Below are positions 1 through 9,544 of a stretch of 64,000 nucleotides of DNA, in pieces. The position numbers and the translations under genes were made by a program. Each line of letters begins with the position of its first letter. Within the stretch, counting starts at the first letter, position 1. The notes under the pieces are model-generated. The model was not told the origin of the DNA. It did no database searches and saw only the letters and a list, made by a program, of their open reading frames with translations. The DNA comes from Xaviernesmea oryzae (lineage in GTDB: Bacteria > Pseudomonadota > Alphaproteobacteria > Rhizobiales > Rhizobiaceae). The stretch lies in assembly GCF_900109605.1 (NCBI RefSeq), contig NZ_FOAM01000019.1:49825-113824 (forward strand). The letters are read 5' to 3'.

Positions 1-1818
1 GAGCTTGACGCCGCTTTGCACCTCACCGGATGAGTTCCGGATCAGCTCCTTGATCTCCTTGGCTGCCTGCGCGGAGCGCTGTGCCAACTCACGCACCTCC
101 TGGGCAACAACGGCAAAGCCCTTCCCGGCCTCACCAGCCCGTGCAGCCTCCACCCCGGCATTGAGCGCCAGCAGATTGGTCTGGAAGGCGATCTCATCGA
201 TGACACCGATGATCGAAGAGATCTGGTTGGATGACTGCTCGATTTTGCTCATGGCATCAACGGCGTCGGAGACCACCGCGCCCGACAGGCGGGCGTTTTC
301 GTTGGCTTGAACGGCAACGGCTCGCGCCTCTTCCGCCCGCTTGGACGAGTTGGAGACATTGGCTGTGATCTGGTCCAGCGCGGCGGCTGTTTGCTCGAGC
401 GACGCGGCCTGTTGCTCGGTGCGCCGCGACAAATCATCGGCGCTGCGGCTGATTTCCCGCGATCCGCCGTCGATCGAGCTTGTTGCATCGGCAACCGAGG
501 AGAGTGTCCGGCGTAGCTGGTCAACTGCTAGGTTGAAGTCGGCCCGCAGGCTCTCGAAATCGTCTGCAAACCGCTCCGTCAGCTGGAAGGAGAGATCGCC
601 GGACGACAGGCGCTTCAGCCCATTGGCCAGCCCGCTGGTGGCCTGTGCCATGGCCGCGGTGCGGTCGCGGTCGGCATCGATCGTGCGCTGGCGCTCCTTT
701 TCCGAGGCGGATCGGTCCCGCTCAGCCTGTTGTTCCAGATCGCGGCTACGCAGCGCATTGTCCTTGAAAACCTGAACGGCCCGTGCCATGGCGCCGACCT
801 CGTCGGGTCGGTTTCCACCCTCGACAGTGGCGGCGAGATCGCCATTGGCAAGCTTGGTCATGGTCGAGGTGATGTTCCCGATCACCGAGGCGAGGGAACG
901 TGCGAAGACGAAGAAGCCGATGAGCGAGAACAGGGATACGATCAGCGTGCCACCAATGCTGATCCACAGTGCCTCCTGTGCTTCCTGGATAACTTCCGTC
1001 ACGTCGGACGCGATCTCAACCACGCCAATCGTGGCGCCAGAGAAATTCGTCAGCGGCCGTGCGTTGACGACATAATACCGCCCGGCCAAAGAAATTTCCG
1101 AGCGGACACTTTCCCCCTCGAGGACGGGTTGCAGGCTCTCGTCGGAAAGCAATGTGCCGTCGAAAGTGGAGGCCTGCTTGACCAGTTGACCGTCTACATT
1201 GACATGAACCGCAATTTCGCCGCCGATGTCCTTGGCAAGCCGGGCGAAGTAAGAATTCGTCAACGCCGTGCCCGCATCGACGACGCCGACGACCGCGCCA
1301 TCTCGCTTGACCGGCGCAGAGGCGAACATGCTGACCGCGTTGCGGCCAGGTTCGATGCCGGCGACCAGACGGCCTGTCTTGATGGCTTCGACCACTGTCT
1401 TGCGTCGGCTCGTCATGTCGTCGCCGAATTTGTCCGGCGTATGAATGCGGGCAACCGCCTCACCCTTGGCGTTGACAACCGTGATAAGCGTGACACCTCC
1501 ATCCTGAATGATCGACGGCATGGATGTGGCATACCGGTTGATAATGGCGTCGCGGCTGTTGGCTTCGATCAGCCCCGCCATGTCCGGTTCGCCTGCCAGC
1601 GCCACTGCCAGGGTCGCGGCCGTCTTGCGTTGTGCGGCCATGTCGGTCTCAACCAGTCCAAGATCCGCTGCAGCTTCGCGATCCAGCGTATCGGCGGTCG
1701 ACTCCGACTGTCGGTACCAGGCAATGCTGCCAATTGCCGCTGCTGAAAACAGCACGGCAGCGAAGCCATAAGCAGTGATCTTTATCCAGAGTGGATGTCT
1801 GACAGTTGATTGAGCCAC
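1..1818 (-). CDS. Methyl-accepting chemotaxis protein (3' end beyond window)
   Basis: Inner-membrane chemoreceptor that signals to CheA/CheW. Reading leftward from a GTG at 1818, preceded by GAGGA, the protein has an N-terminal membrane helix (about residues 11-33), a periplasmic sensor region to about 284, a second helix (about 285-305), a HAMP segment, and a long coiled-coil signalling domain. The highly conserved hairpin tip is visible as [20 protein letters not shown], followed by [16 protein letters not shown]. The gene runs off the window after about 606 codons, so the C-terminus is missing. The GTG is chosen because it has the only good ribosome site and no in-frame ATG lies upstream. 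The ligand is unknown. The signalling domain closely resembles the broken receptor at 30873-32810. Confidence 0.93.
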   Translation of the reverse strand, partial: MAQSTVRHPLWIKITAYGFAAVLFSAAAIGSIAWYRQSESTADTLDREAAADLGLVETDMAAQRKTAATLAVALAGEPDMAGLIEANSRDAIINRYATSMPSIIQDGGVTLITVVNAKGEAVARIHTPDKFGDDMTSRRKTVVEAIKTGRLVAGIEPGRNAVSMFASAPVKRDGAVVGVVDAGTALTNSYFARLAKDIGGEIAVHVNVDGQLVKQASTFDGTLLSDESLQPVLEGESVRSEISLAGRYYVVNARPLTNFSGATIGVVEIASDVTEVIQEAQEALWISIGGTLIVSLFSLIGFFVFARSLASVIGNITSTMTKLANGDLAATVEGGNRPDEVGAMARAVQVFKDNALRSRDLEQQAERDRSASEKERQRTIDADRDRTAAMAQATSGLANGLKRLSSGDLSFQLTERFADDFESLRADFNLAVDQLRRTLSSVADATSSIDGGSREISRSADDLSRRTEQQAASLEQTAAALDQITANVSNSSKRAEEARAVAVQANENARLSGAVVSDAVDAMSKIEQSSNQISSIIGVIDEIAFQTNLLALNAGVEAARAGEAGKGFAVVAQEVRELAQRSAQAAKEIKELIRNSSGEVQSGVKL

Positions 1819-2430
1819 GGGATCCTCGAAGCATAAAATAATTTGTTGTATAGCTGACTCAAACAGCTAAAAATTGTGTTAAGTTGCCAAAAAAGGGAAA
1901 AGACTCGTCTTTTATTGGACCGTCTTGGCTCTGAAAGACGATAGTAATCAATTAATTAGATCTACATATTTTTGTTTTTTGAACATCAACCTGTGCGAGA
2001 ATATATGGTCAATCTTTGCCTGGTCTGTCCACCTTCTCGCGGACGACAGGCAAGCCGCGTCGGGCTTGTCTCTCGGCGAGGGAAAAAGAGGATGTTCTGT
2101 TGTCGCCTGCCTCGGCAGCCAGACCGGTCTGCATAAGAATGTACGTGGGCTCTCTACGGCCTGGAGCCTGTCTTGTTGTGAGGGCGGTGCGGTGGCCGTT
2201 AACAGGCCGGGTCTCGTCGCTTGCAGCCTAGCGTCAGCGGCCCCGTGCCGTATCGGTCTTTTCGGCTGCTGCGGCCGTGGGCTCAAGGGGGGCCGTGAGA
2301 CGAGGCCGGGCCTTTCGCGAAGTCGCCGAGCAATGGCGGCCAATGGTCGAGACAGCAATTCCTATGGCTGATAGACACCCGCGTGACGGGCGCCGAGCGC
2401 ATTTCCACGTGATGGATCAAGCCAGATCTT
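1819..2430. other. Intergenic region upstream of the chemoreceptor
   Basis: About 600 bp without a convincing gene. The part next to the chemoreceptor start is AT-rich and holds a perfect 6-bp inverted repeat, TAGCTG (1851-1856) and CAGCTA (1864-1869), with a 7-nt spacer, which could be an operator or a weak hairpin. Open frames on both strands in 1925-2430 have no ribosome site or recognisable domain. Confidence 0.5.
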
Positions 2431-3408
2431 TTATGAATCCTTCGTTCGTCGTTCTGGTAGCACCGTATGTCTCATGACGTTGAGGAACGCGGGCTGGTCT
2501 CGCGAAACGTTATGGATGTAGATCTCGTCGAACCCGCAGGATGAGCATTCTTCGATAATCTTCAGCAACTGATCCGACCGCGTGATCAGCGGTATCACCT
2601 CGTCGATGTCACGCGATCGCACAGCCGCCGTCACCGCATCGAATTCGTCAGGTGTTTGCAGTTCCGCAAGGCAGGCAGGCGGCGCCGCAGCGTTTCGCCA
2701 CTGCTCCCAAGCTGCGCTGCGCGCATCTTCTTCGTCTTCGGCCCAGGAAATCTGGAGCTGCAATGCCAGTGGCTTGTTTTTGCCGCTGAAAGCACGAAAA
2801 CCTTCGACGATCTGCGCCAGTTCGTTAGGTGCTTTTCGGACTGTGATCAGACCGTCTGCCCATGAACCCATCCACGCGGCGCTTTTCAGCGTCAGTGCTG
2901 CGCCAAGCATTCGGGGCGGATTTAGGGGCAAGGACCAAAGCCGTGCGCGATCCGTCGAAAACCAGGGACGCTCTTCACTAACCTCTTCGCCGCGCAGCAA
3001 GGACCGCATAATTTCTGTGCCGGCCAAAAGGCGTGCATTGCGTTCGCCTTTGTCAGGCCAAACCGAGCCCACGACATGTTCGTTCAGCGCCTCACCGCTA
3101 CCGACCGCGATCCAGCGCAGCCGGTCGGGAAACATTTCTGCTAGAGTGGCAATTAGATGTGCCAAGACTGCCGGATGGTACCGCCAACCGCCGGGAATGG
3201 CCAGGCTGGCGAACGGAAGCGAGGTACAGGCCATCGCGGCTCCAAGCCAAGCCCAGTTGTTGCCGGCGTTTCCCTGGCGCCTGCTCCAAGGCGCGATGTG
3301 GTCGGACGTCATGATCGCCCGAAAGCCGGCGTCTTCCGCTGCACGGACGTAGTCCAGCAGTTCGCTCGGCGTGAACTGCTCATGAGACGCGTGGTATCCG
3401 ATGATCAT
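2431..3408 (-). CDS. LLM-class flavin-dependent oxidoreductase
   Basis: Luciferase-like monooxygenase fold, 325 aa, probably binding a flavin (FMN or F420-type); substrate unknown. The start is placed at MIIGYHASHEQF because it has AGGAG 9 bp upstream and forms an ATGA overlap with the stop of the upstream gamma-glutamylcyclotransferase gene; a longer frame to 3498 would only read into that gene. Family features include GYHASHEQF at the N-terminus, TSDHIAPWS around residue 36, and the strand RLRWIAVGSGEALNEHV in the middle of the barrel. The start-stop overlap makes translational coupling with the upstream gene likely. It resembles the small group annotated as non-F420 flavinoid oxidoreductases, but that is family recall and not a tested assignment. 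Confidence 0.85.
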   Translation of the reverse strand: MIIGYHASHEQFTPSELLDYVRAAEDAGFRAIMTSDHIAPWSRRQGNAGNNWAWLGAAMACTSLPFASLAIPGGWRYHPAVLAHLIATLAEMFPDRLRWIAVGSGEALNEHVVGSVWPDKGERNARLLAGTEIMRSLLRGEEVSEERPWFSTDRARLWSLPLNPPRMLGAALTLKSAAWMGSWADGLITVRKAPNELAQIVEGFRAFSGKNKPLALQLQISWAEDEEDARSAAWEQWRNAAAPPACLAELQTPDEFDAVTAAVRSRDIDEVIPLITRSDQLLKIIEECSSCGFDEIYIHNVSRDQPAFLNVMRHTVLPERRTKDS

Positions 3409-3830
3409 TCGGATCGTTCTCCTGATCGCTGCCATGGCGGAATGAACCGGCGGTCCTGATAGTCTGACAAGAAGCCGGTGTGCGTTGGCTGCAGCCAATT
3501 CTCGGCCTTCATGAAGCCAATGGCTGTCTCTCTGACGCCGCCATCTTTTGGTTCGATCAGCAAGGTAGACCGAAAACTCCCCGGATCTCCGACATCTTCA
3601 AGCTCGTCGAGGATTCCGAGACGCTCCTCCTGCACCTCGTAAAGCTCGCCTTCGACCTGTCGTCCTTCGCCGGGCCTGTCCTGCATCATGGGGCCGAAGA
3701 AATCCTGAGCGATCACCATCGGATAAGGCTCGACTGTCCGATAAAGCCCGAGAAACCGCGCGCCAGTCAGGCCCTTTTCGTGAAGCGGAAACCCCTTTTT
3801 CAGGGTGCCATAGATGAAAACGAGCGGCAT
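3405..3830 (-). CDS. Gamma-glutamylcyclotransferase-like (AIG2/GGACT fold) protein
   Basis: Small cytoplasmic protein of 141 aa with the family signature FIYGTLKKG at its N-terminus, the glycine-rich substrate loop of gamma-glutamylcyclotransferases, and an acidic segment LGILDELEDVGD that carries the likely catalytic glutamate. Members cleave gamma-glutamyl amines or dipeptides to 5-oxoproline, but the substrate here cannot be read from sequence. The start at 3830 is chosen because the family begins directly at the YGTL motif; the upstream extension is shadow coding of the neighbouring small gene, whose stop is 2 bp away. The stop overlaps the start of the LLM oxidoreductase, so the three genes 4057-2431 look like one operon. 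Confidence 0.82.
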   Translation of the reverse strand: MPLVFIYGTLKKGFPLHEKGLTGARFLGLYRTVEPYPMVIAQDFFGPMMQDRPGEGRQVEGELYEVQEERLGILDELEDVGDPGSFRSTLLIEPKDGGVRETAIGFMKAENWLQPTHTGFLSDYQDRRFIPPWQRSGERSE

Positions 3831-3832
3831 GG

Positions 3833-4057
3833 TCAGTCGATCGGGAAGGTGCCGACTACAGGCATTTTGGGCTTTACGCCGGCGGTTTTCTGCTCGTCGA
3901 ACCAGAGGCCGGCTGCCAGATCGTTCAAAGCGCGTATGACCTGCTGTCTTTTCCAGCCGGCCTGCTGCGCGCGATCGATGAGCGCTACGGCCTCCGCTTC
4001 GATCACGTCTTGGCATTCCTTGTCGTTGTCCTGCGGACGAGAATTGGGCTTGAACAT
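3833..4057 (-). CDS. Small hypothetical protein (74 aa)
   Basis: Not recognised. From an ATG at 4057 (or a GTG one codon earlier), preceded by AAAGGAG, it encodes a soluble, charged protein beginning MFKPNSRPQDNDKECQDV, with a predicted helical middle (EAEAVALIDRAQQAGWKRQQ) and a short C-terminal tail. It lies 2 bp upstream of the gamma-glutamylcyclotransferase gene in the same direction, so it is probably co-transcribed with it. A longer reading frame to 4261 crosses a 12-G homopolymer and has no good start, so the short form is preferred. Confidence 0.5.
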   Translation of the reverse strand: MFKPNSRPQDNDKECQDVIEAEAVALIDRAQQAGWKRQQVIRALNDLAAGLWFDEQKTAGVKPKMPVVGTFPID

Positions 4058-4188
4058 CACGTAGACAACTCCTTTGTCGCCCCGATGAACACCAAGCTGG
4101 AACGTTCTGTTCCTGTCGTTCGCGGGTTTACACCTGCCTAGTCCGGTATCGTACATCCCCGCCTGATGCGGATAGGACGTTTTCAAGC

Positions 4189-4200
4189 GGGGGGGGGGGG
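4189..4200. repeat. Homopolymeric G12 tract
   Basis: A run of twelve G residues lies between the tetR-type gene and the small gene at 3833. Tracts of this length are prone to slippage in replication and to sequencing error. It sits about 130 bp upstream of the 4057 start, where length change could alter a promoter or leader; no coding frame clearly depends on it. Confidence 0.95.
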
Positions 4201-4235
4201 AGGGCTGTTCGGTATCAGGGCGAAGGCCTCGACAG

Positions 4236-4829
4236 TCAGTTGCGTGGTACGAGAACCCCACTGGCCATCGCGCAAAAGACCTCGACAGCTTTCGTCAGCA
4301 CCGCGGCAGCATCGTCGCTCGCGGCCACCCAGAGTGCGGCATTGAGCGACGCGCCGCTGATCAGGCGAGCAACGGCTTCGGCATCCAAAGGCCTCATGGT
4401 TCCACTCGCGATCAGCCTTTCGACAGCTTGCTTTGTAATCTGCAGGCAGTTGTCCTGGCTCGGCCATCTGGAGGGATCGCCGAGGACAGCGGGCCCATCG
4501 AGCAAAACAATGCGTTGAACCTCTGGATCAAGCGCCATCTTGATATAGGCTATTCCCTCAGCGAGCAGACCCTTCCACTCGTCAGGCTCGGCTGCGGCCA
4601 CCGTCCTTGCACGCGCAGCCATTTCCGAATCGATCTGGTTGACGACCGCGGCGAACAGCCCGCGTTTGTCGCCGAAATTGTGGTAGAGCGCCCCCCGCGT
4701 GAGACCCGCCTCTGCCGTCAGCTCATCCATAGAGGCAGCGGCATAGCCTTTTTCGGCGAACGCCTTGCGTGCAGCCGCGATGAGCTTCGCCCGGTTTTCC
4801 TGCATCGTTTGCGCACGTTTTTTGGCCAT
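4236..4829 (-). CDS. TetR/AcrR-family transcriptional repressor
   Basis: DNA-binding regulator of 197 aa. The N-terminal helix-turn-helix is typical: RAKLIAAARKAFAEKGYAAA, then MDELTAEAGLTRGALYHNFG (roughly residues 15-55), followed by an all-helical ligand-binding and dimerisation domain. The start at 4829 is favoured over 4841 because a GGGGG ribosome site lies 5 bp upstream of the former and none upstream of the latter. It is divergent from the RidA-like and NAD(P)H-oxidoreductase genes, and three copies of a 13-bp palindrome lie in the shared intergenic region. The simplest reading is that it represses itself and those two genes until a small effector, perhaps a quinone or electrophile, binds. 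The effector is inferred from the neighbours only. Confidence 0.92.
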   Translation of the reverse strand: MAKKRAQTMQENRAKLIAAARKAFAEKGYAAASMDELTAEAGLTRGALYHNFGDKRGLFAAVVNQIDSEMAARARTVAAAEPDEWKGLLAEGIAYIKMALDPEVQRIVLLDGPAVLGDPSRWPSQDNCLQITKQAVERLIASGTMRPLDAEAVARLISGASLNAALWVAASDDAAAVLTKAVEVFCAMASGVLVPRN

Positions 4830-4846
4830 CTCATCCCCCATTTCAT

Positions 4847-4908
4847 ATACGGTACGTATTTAATTTGACATACGTCTCGTATCCTGCTATTTCACATACA
4901 TAATGTAT
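4847..4908. promoter_or_regulatory. Three tandem TetR-type operators
   Basis: Three 13-bp inverted repeats share the form ATAC(G/A)-N3-(C/T)GTAT: ATACGGTACGTAT at 4847-4859, ATACGTCTCGTAT at 4870-4882, and ATACATAATGTAT at 4896-4908. Centres are 23 and 26 bp apart. All lie between the divergent tetR-type gene (start 4829) and the RidA-like gene (start 4970). The symmetry is seen directly; binding by the adjacent regulator is inferred. Confidence 0.8.
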
Positions 4909-4969
4909 CTGAAGTGCTGCGGCGATGGAAGCGGCTTGAGCTTCCTTCGCGTCGATGGAGAAAAATTCC

Positions 4970-5368
4970 ATGAGCCACCGTGAAGCAATTTTTCCAGCCA
5001 ACAGGCACGCCCTTTATGAACAGCATGGATATTCGGCGGCGATTCGGTCCGGTGACCTGCTATTTGTTTCAGGCCAGGTCGGTAGCAGAGAGGACGGAAC
5101 GGCAGAGCCTGACTTCGGCCAACAAGCACGGCTGGCGTTCGAGAACCTGAAGGCAACGCTCAAGGCTGCCGGCTGCACCTTTGACGATATCGTCGATGTC
5201 ACGACGTTTCACACCGACCCCCAGAACCAGTTCGATATCCTGCTACCAATAAAGGAGGAGTTCTTCTCCAAGCGGCCTTATCCGAACTGGACCGCTATCG
5301 GCGTCACCTGGCTTGCTGGTTTCGATTTCGAAATCAAAGTCATCGCGCGCATACGGCCGACGGCGTAG
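4970..5368 (+). CDS. RidA/YjgF/UK114-family protein
   Basis: Small trimer-forming protein of 132 aa from the RidA family, several members of which hydrolyse reactive enamine/imine intermediates. Family motifs visible are SGDLLFVSGQVG (about residues 25-36), AFENLKATLKAAG with DIVDVTTFHTD, and a C-terminal IKVIARI carrying the conserved arginine position. The start at 4970 has GGAGA 8 bp upstream; the earlier in-frame ATG at 4955 has no ribosome site. It is followed 42 bp later by a flavodoxin-like NAD(P)H oxidoreductase in the same direction and is divergent from a TetR regulator, suggesting a small inducible detoxification operon. The actual substrate is unknown. Confidence 0.9.
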   Translation: MSHREAIFPANRHALYEQHGYSAAIRSGDLLFVSGQVGSREDGTAEPDFGQQARLAFENLKATLKAAGCTFDDIVDVTTFHTDPQNQFDILLPIKEEFFSKRPYPNWTAIGVTWLAGFDFEIKVIARIRPTA

Positions 5369-5410
5369 CCATCTCTCTTTGAGCCGACCCCTCCCTAGAT
5401 GGAGACTTTT

Positions 5411-6019
5411 ATGCATTCCCTGATCGTGATCGCGCATCCCGAGGCCGGGTCCTACACGCACGCGGTAGCCGAGCAAGTGATCGGCGGCCTCAAGGACAGT
5501 CCGCACAACACGTACGAGATCGCCGATCTCACGGCCGAGGATTTTGATCCTCGCTATACAGCGGCCGATTATCGGGCGTTCCGAGACGGAACGGCTCCTC
5601 CGGCTGACATTGTCGCCGAACAGGCGAGGATCGACCGTGCCGATCTGCTGATCTTGATCTTCCCCGTCTATTGGTGGTCCCTGCCAGCCATCCTCAAAGG
5701 CTGGATCGACCGTGTGTTCACCAATGGCTGGGCCTATATCGATGCCGGCGGGGAAGACACAACGCGTCTTCTCGGTCGACTAGCGGTCCAGACGATTGCG
5801 ATCGGCGGAGCGACGCAACGTACCTATCACAAGCGCGGATACGCCCAGGCAATCCAGACCCAGATCGACCAGGGCATTTTCGGCTATGTCGGTGCGCGCA
5901 TGGTCGGATCGGAACTCCTGCTTCCGCTGGACGCTGCTTCCTCTCAGGCAGGGCTCCAGCGTGCTCGCGAGATCGGAGCGAACCTTACCTCGGCGATAAG
6001 GGATGGGAAAGGTGTGTAG
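5411..6019 (+). CDS. NAD(P)H oxidoreductase, flavodoxin-like (NQO1/KefF/MdaB-type)
   Basis: A 202-aa member of the flavodoxin-like NAD(P)H:quinone reductase family, expected to bind FAD or FMN and reduce quinones or similar electrophiles by two electrons. The N-terminal strand and phosphate loop read SLIVIAHPEAGSYTHAVAEQ. The central FPVYWWSLPAILKGWIDRVF is the hallmark of the family, and TQRTYHKRGY follows the conserved IAIGG segment. The start at 5411 has GGAG 7 bp upstream and is preferred over the ATG at 5399. It follows the RidA-like gene and probably shares its promoter and TetR control. Confidence 0.92.
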   Translation: MHSLIVIAHPEAGSYTHAVAEQVIGGLKDSPHNTYEIADLTAEDFDPRYTAADYRAFRDGTAPPADIVAEQARIDRADLLILIFPVYWWSLPAILKGWIDRVFTNGWAYIDAGGEDTTRLLGRLAVQTIAIGGATQRTYHKRGYAQAIQTQIDQGIFGYVGARMVGSELLLPLDAASSQAGLQRAREIGANLTSAIRDGKGV

Positions 6020-6278
6020 CTTGCTGCAACGGAAATGCAGCATTCAGGCAGTTTTGCGATCTTGAGCGGGCTGACCTGCTTCGCTGTTATTTGCCAAAGC
6101 ATGTGGCGATCTGTCAGATTCTCGCTCCCACCGCTTTGATGTCATGGTTTGCCGCGTTACCGCACAACCACTGCAACCTTTTGTACGACATGCTTAAAGG
6201 CTGACGTTGTTCTGTTCTGTGGAGAAGAACACAGAGAATGGATCATTTCGATGTCAGCGACGAGCAGATCATCGATGA

Positions 6279-9200
6279 CTACGACGGATTGCTCAACATG
6301 TTCATCAACTCTTCCCTTCTGAACGGCTTTGTCAGCCGCGGCAGGTCCGGTGCCACATCTTCAACCTCCAAAAACCCAGAGACGATTAGGACCTGGACGT
6401 CAGGGCGAGCAGCAAGGATCGCTCTCGCGAGCTCTGTCCCGCTGATGCCAGGCATGAGATGATCGGTGAGCAGGAGCGTTGGCGTAAGACCCTGTTCGAA
6501 TAGTTTTAGAGCGACTTCCGCAGATTCCGCTTCGACAACATCATAGCCAAGCTCGCGCAGCATCTCCGCCGTGCTGAGGCGAACGAGGTCCTCATCATCG
6601 ACAAGCAGGGCAACACCGGAAAGGGTGGCTGTCGCACTTGCTGACGGACGCTCCTCATCTTGAACGGTTCCTTTACTGATAGGGAGCCAGATCTCGACAT
6701 TCGTGCCAAGTCCGAGCCGACTCCTGATGGTAAGGGTGCCCCCCGACTGAAGCGCCAGGCCGTGCACCATCGAAAGCCCAAGCCCAGTTCCCTTGCCGAG
6801 GCCCTTCGTCGAAAAGAAGGGTTCGGTCGCGCGCTTCAAAGTCTGTTCATCCATGCCTGCGCCGGTGTCTGACACCGAAAGACATATGTACGTTCCCGCT
6901 GCGAGCTCGGAGGGTCTTGCCGTTCTCCCCGAAGACGAAGAAGCGGTAATGCGCAGCGTTCCGCCGTCCGGCATCGCATCGCGAGCGTTGACCGCAAGGT
7001 TCAAGAGCGCCATCTCCAACTGATTGCGATCGGCCAAAGCAGGCGGAAGATGTTCGCAGACGTCGATCGCGATGTGGATCTGAGGTCCTGCGGTGCTTGA
7101 TATCAATTCAGCCATTCCCTGGACCAGATCTCCCACATCGACAGCTGCTGCCTGCAGAGGTTGCCTTCGCGCAAAGGCCAGCAATCGCTGAACAAGCACT
7201 CGGGCTCGCTCTGCTGCTTGAGCGGCACCAGCGACCATGCGCTGCTCCCGTTCTCCGCCGAGTTGCTTACGCTGCAGGATATCGAGGCTTCCAATGATCG
7301 GCGTCAAAAGATTGTTGAAGTCGTGCGCGACGCCGCCGGTCAGTTGCCCGATCGCCTCCAATTTCTGAGCCTGTCGAAGCTGCTCTTCAGCGATCGACAG
7401 ACGTTCCTGCTCTTTCAGAAGGTCGGTCATGTCACGACCAATCAGGTAGGCTGCGCTTACCTTGCCATCGACGCCAACGACCGGGCGGAAGCGCATCTCA
7501 TAAGCACGTTGCTCTGCGTCATCCTCGCCCCACCAACCAGTCTGATCGAATGCCTCACCCGCGAGGGCACGATCCCATATGGCTTTTGCTTTATCCCGTT
7601 GCACAGGAACATGGGCCAGTAAGTCCATCAGGCTTTGCCCCAATTTGGGGCGAACGCCAAAGGCCCGCTCGTAATCCGCCTGTGCTGCGGGGTTTATCGC
7701 CAGGAACGTGTAGTTGCGGCCGATCATCTGAATTGGGGAGTCGGTGTCCTCAACGATGCTCGCATAGATGCGACGTTCGGCCAGGCTCTGATTTACCCGC
7801 TCCTCAAGCGTTGCATTCAAAGTGCGCAAAGCGCTTTCGGCGCGCGCGCGCTCGACCGCTGCCCATGTGCGTTCCGCGACCTCGAGCGCGATGGCGGCCT
7901 CGTCCTCCGTCCAGCATCGTGGCTGGCTTTCATGGACGTACAAGATCGCCACCAGTCTTCCCTCCTTCAGCAAGGGTACGACCAGCAACGATTTCGTGCC
8001 GATGCTCGCATAGCCTTCGGCGTAGGGTGCGGAAACCGGGCTGCTGGAAACCGAGTCTAGACGCAGCAAACGCCCAGCTTTCAGTTCAGCGATGATGGCA
8101 GGACCGAATATCTCCAAGGGCCGCGTCTCGCCGCCAAGCGACGACATCTCGCCATTGCTCCAGTCTCGCTCGACCGTGACATAGTCCTGCGCCGGATCGA
8201 TTTCGCCGTAGCCGGTTCGCCCGGCTGCCAGATATTCGCCAAGCAAGCGTGCCGCCACCTGCTTGATCTCCTCGGCGCTCGCCAATGGACGGAGCTGGTC
8301 AGACAGACCCAGCAGAAAGGATTGGCGCTGGGCAAGTGTCTGGAGGCTGGCCTGAGCATAGGCGCGCTCCACCGCCGACCATGTTCGCTCCGCGACCTCG
8401 CGTATCAGCGCAAGTTCCTCGCCGGTCCAGTCTCGAGGCTTCTTGTCATGCACGTAAAGCGCTGCGACGAAACGGCCACTGCGGATCAACGACACAGTGA
8501 CGACGGACCGGATCTGAAGGTTATGAAACGCCGATGCGCTTGCGGTGTTCGCAACCCGCGCGTCAGTCAGAACATCGGCGATGACAAGCGACACGCCGTT
8601 TTGCAAAGCCGAAAGGACGTCCGGCCCAAAGGAAGCGAGATCATGCGTCCCGCTATGACTTTCAACCGTGCCATCGGTCCAGTTGCCAGGCGTCGTGAAG
8701 TAGCGCTCGCTCGTGTCGACCGATCCGTAGCCGACGCGGCTGACGCCAAGATGTAATCCAAGAGCCTCCTGCGCAGTCTCGATAATTCCGGATGCGTCAT
8801 CGATATCGTGAAACGCGGCTTCGAGACTGATCAGAAATGATTGACGAAGCCTCGCCGTGACAGCCTCTGTGGTTTCTGTGCAGATACAAAGAGCAGCCGC
8901 GACGCTGCCGTCTTCTTCGCGAACTGGACTATAGGAGAAGGTGAACCACGCCGGCTGCGGCGTCGGGCGGCTCAGCATGACCTTCAAATCTTTAAAGAGG
9001 CTGGGCTTGCCGGCAAAGGCTTCGTCGATAACCGGGCCCACAACGTCGAGGACCTCAGGCCAAACCTCAAAGAACGGCCGTCCGAAGGCAGAGGGATGGT
9101 GAGAGCCCAGGATCAGTGTGTAGGCCTCGTTGTAGATCAGGCGACGGTCCGGGCCGATCACGAGAAACATGGGGAAGGGCGCATTGGCGACGACGTCGAT

Positions 9201-9299
9201 GATACCTCTGAGGCGAGCGCCCAGTCCCTCAACGAGTTGATCCAGGTCTGAATCGAGTTCACGCGCCCTGACGGACAGGCGCTTTAAAAATTCATGCAC
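6279..9299 (-). CDS. Hybrid sensor histidine kinase (PAS-GAF-GAF-PAS-HisKA-HATPase-REC)
   Basis: Large soluble signalling kinase of about 1006 aa. Domains in order: a PAS domain (about 36-146, with FSYSPVREEDGSVAAA), two related GAF domains (about 165-315 and 345-490) that both end in CALYVH-like and WTxxE(A/E)xALxxVAERTWxAVER motifs, a second PAS (about 510-630), a histidine phosphorylation site in GGVAHDFNNLL (His about 659), an N-box NLAVNARDAM (767-776), a DTGAGM G-box, and a C-terminal receiver with Asp in LLTDHLMPG (about 946). No membrane helix is seen, so it senses a cytoplasmic cue. The start is placed at GTG 9299 because GGAG lies 8 bp upstream; a TTG at 9371 would add 24 unlikely residues. 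The paired GAF domains look like an internal duplication. Confidence 0.9.
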   Translation of the reverse strand: MHEFLKRLSVRARELDSDLDQLVEGLGARLRGIIDVVANAPFPMFLVIGPDRRLIYNEAYTLILGSHHPSAFGRPFFEVWPEVLDVVGPVIDEAFAGKPSLFKDLKVMLSRPTPQPAWFTFSYSPVREEDGSVAAALCICTETTEAVTARLRQSFLISLEAAFHDIDDASGIIETAQEALGLHLGVSRVGYGSVDTSERYFTTPGNWTDGTVESHSGTHDLASFGPDVLSALQNGVSLVIADVLTDARVANTASASAFHNLQIRSVVTVSLIRSGRFVAALYVHDKKPRDWTGEELALIREVAERTWSAVERAYAQASLQTLAQRQSFLLGLSDQLRPLASAEEIKQVAARLLGEYLAAGRTGYGEIDPAQDYVTVERDWSNGEMSSLGGETRPLEIFGPAIIAELKAGRLLRLDSVSSSPVSAPYAEGYASIGTKSLLVVPLLKEGRLVAILYVHESQPRCWTEDEAAIALEVAERTWAAVERARAESALRTLNATLEERVNQSLAERRIYASIVEDTDSPIQMIGRNYTFLAINPAAQADYERAFGVRPKLGQSLMDLLAHVPVQRDKAKAIWDRALAGEAFDQTGWWGEDDAEQRAYEMRFRPVVGVDGKVSAAYLIGRDMTDLLKEQERLSIAEEQLRQAQKLEAIGQLTGGVAHDFNNLLTPIIGSLDILQRKQLGGEREQRMVAGAAQAAERARVLVQRLLAFARRQPLQAAAVDVGDLVQGMAELISSTAGPQIHIAIDVCEHLPPALADRNQLEMALLNLAVNARDAMPDGGTLRITASSSSGRTARPSELAAGTYICLSVSDTGAGMDEQTLKRATEPFFSTKGLGKGTGLGLSMVHGLALQSGGTLTIRSRLGLGTNVEIWLPISKGTVQDEERPSASATATLSGVALLVDDEDLVRLSTAEMLRELGYDVVEAESAEVALKLFEQGLTPTLLLTDHLMPGISGTELARAILAARPDVQVLIVSGFLEVEDVAPDLPRLTKPFRREELMNMLSNPS

Positions 9300-9544
9300 G
9301 CATGGTCTCCGCGCTGTCAGATGCAGTCTAGGGTTCGTTCGCTGAATATATCGTTCCTCGACAAACAGCAAAGGTGACGGCTGGAGATCTTAAGTGGAGA
9401 CCATATTCCGTCACGGGGACAGCCCTGCCCGTTAGCGGGGTCTTGAAAATCGTGCCACCGACAATCATCTATGGCCTACCACCCGAAACCAACGACAGAC
9501 GGCGCCGCGAAATCATTTCGCGTGGGTGCAGCTGTCCGGGCGAA

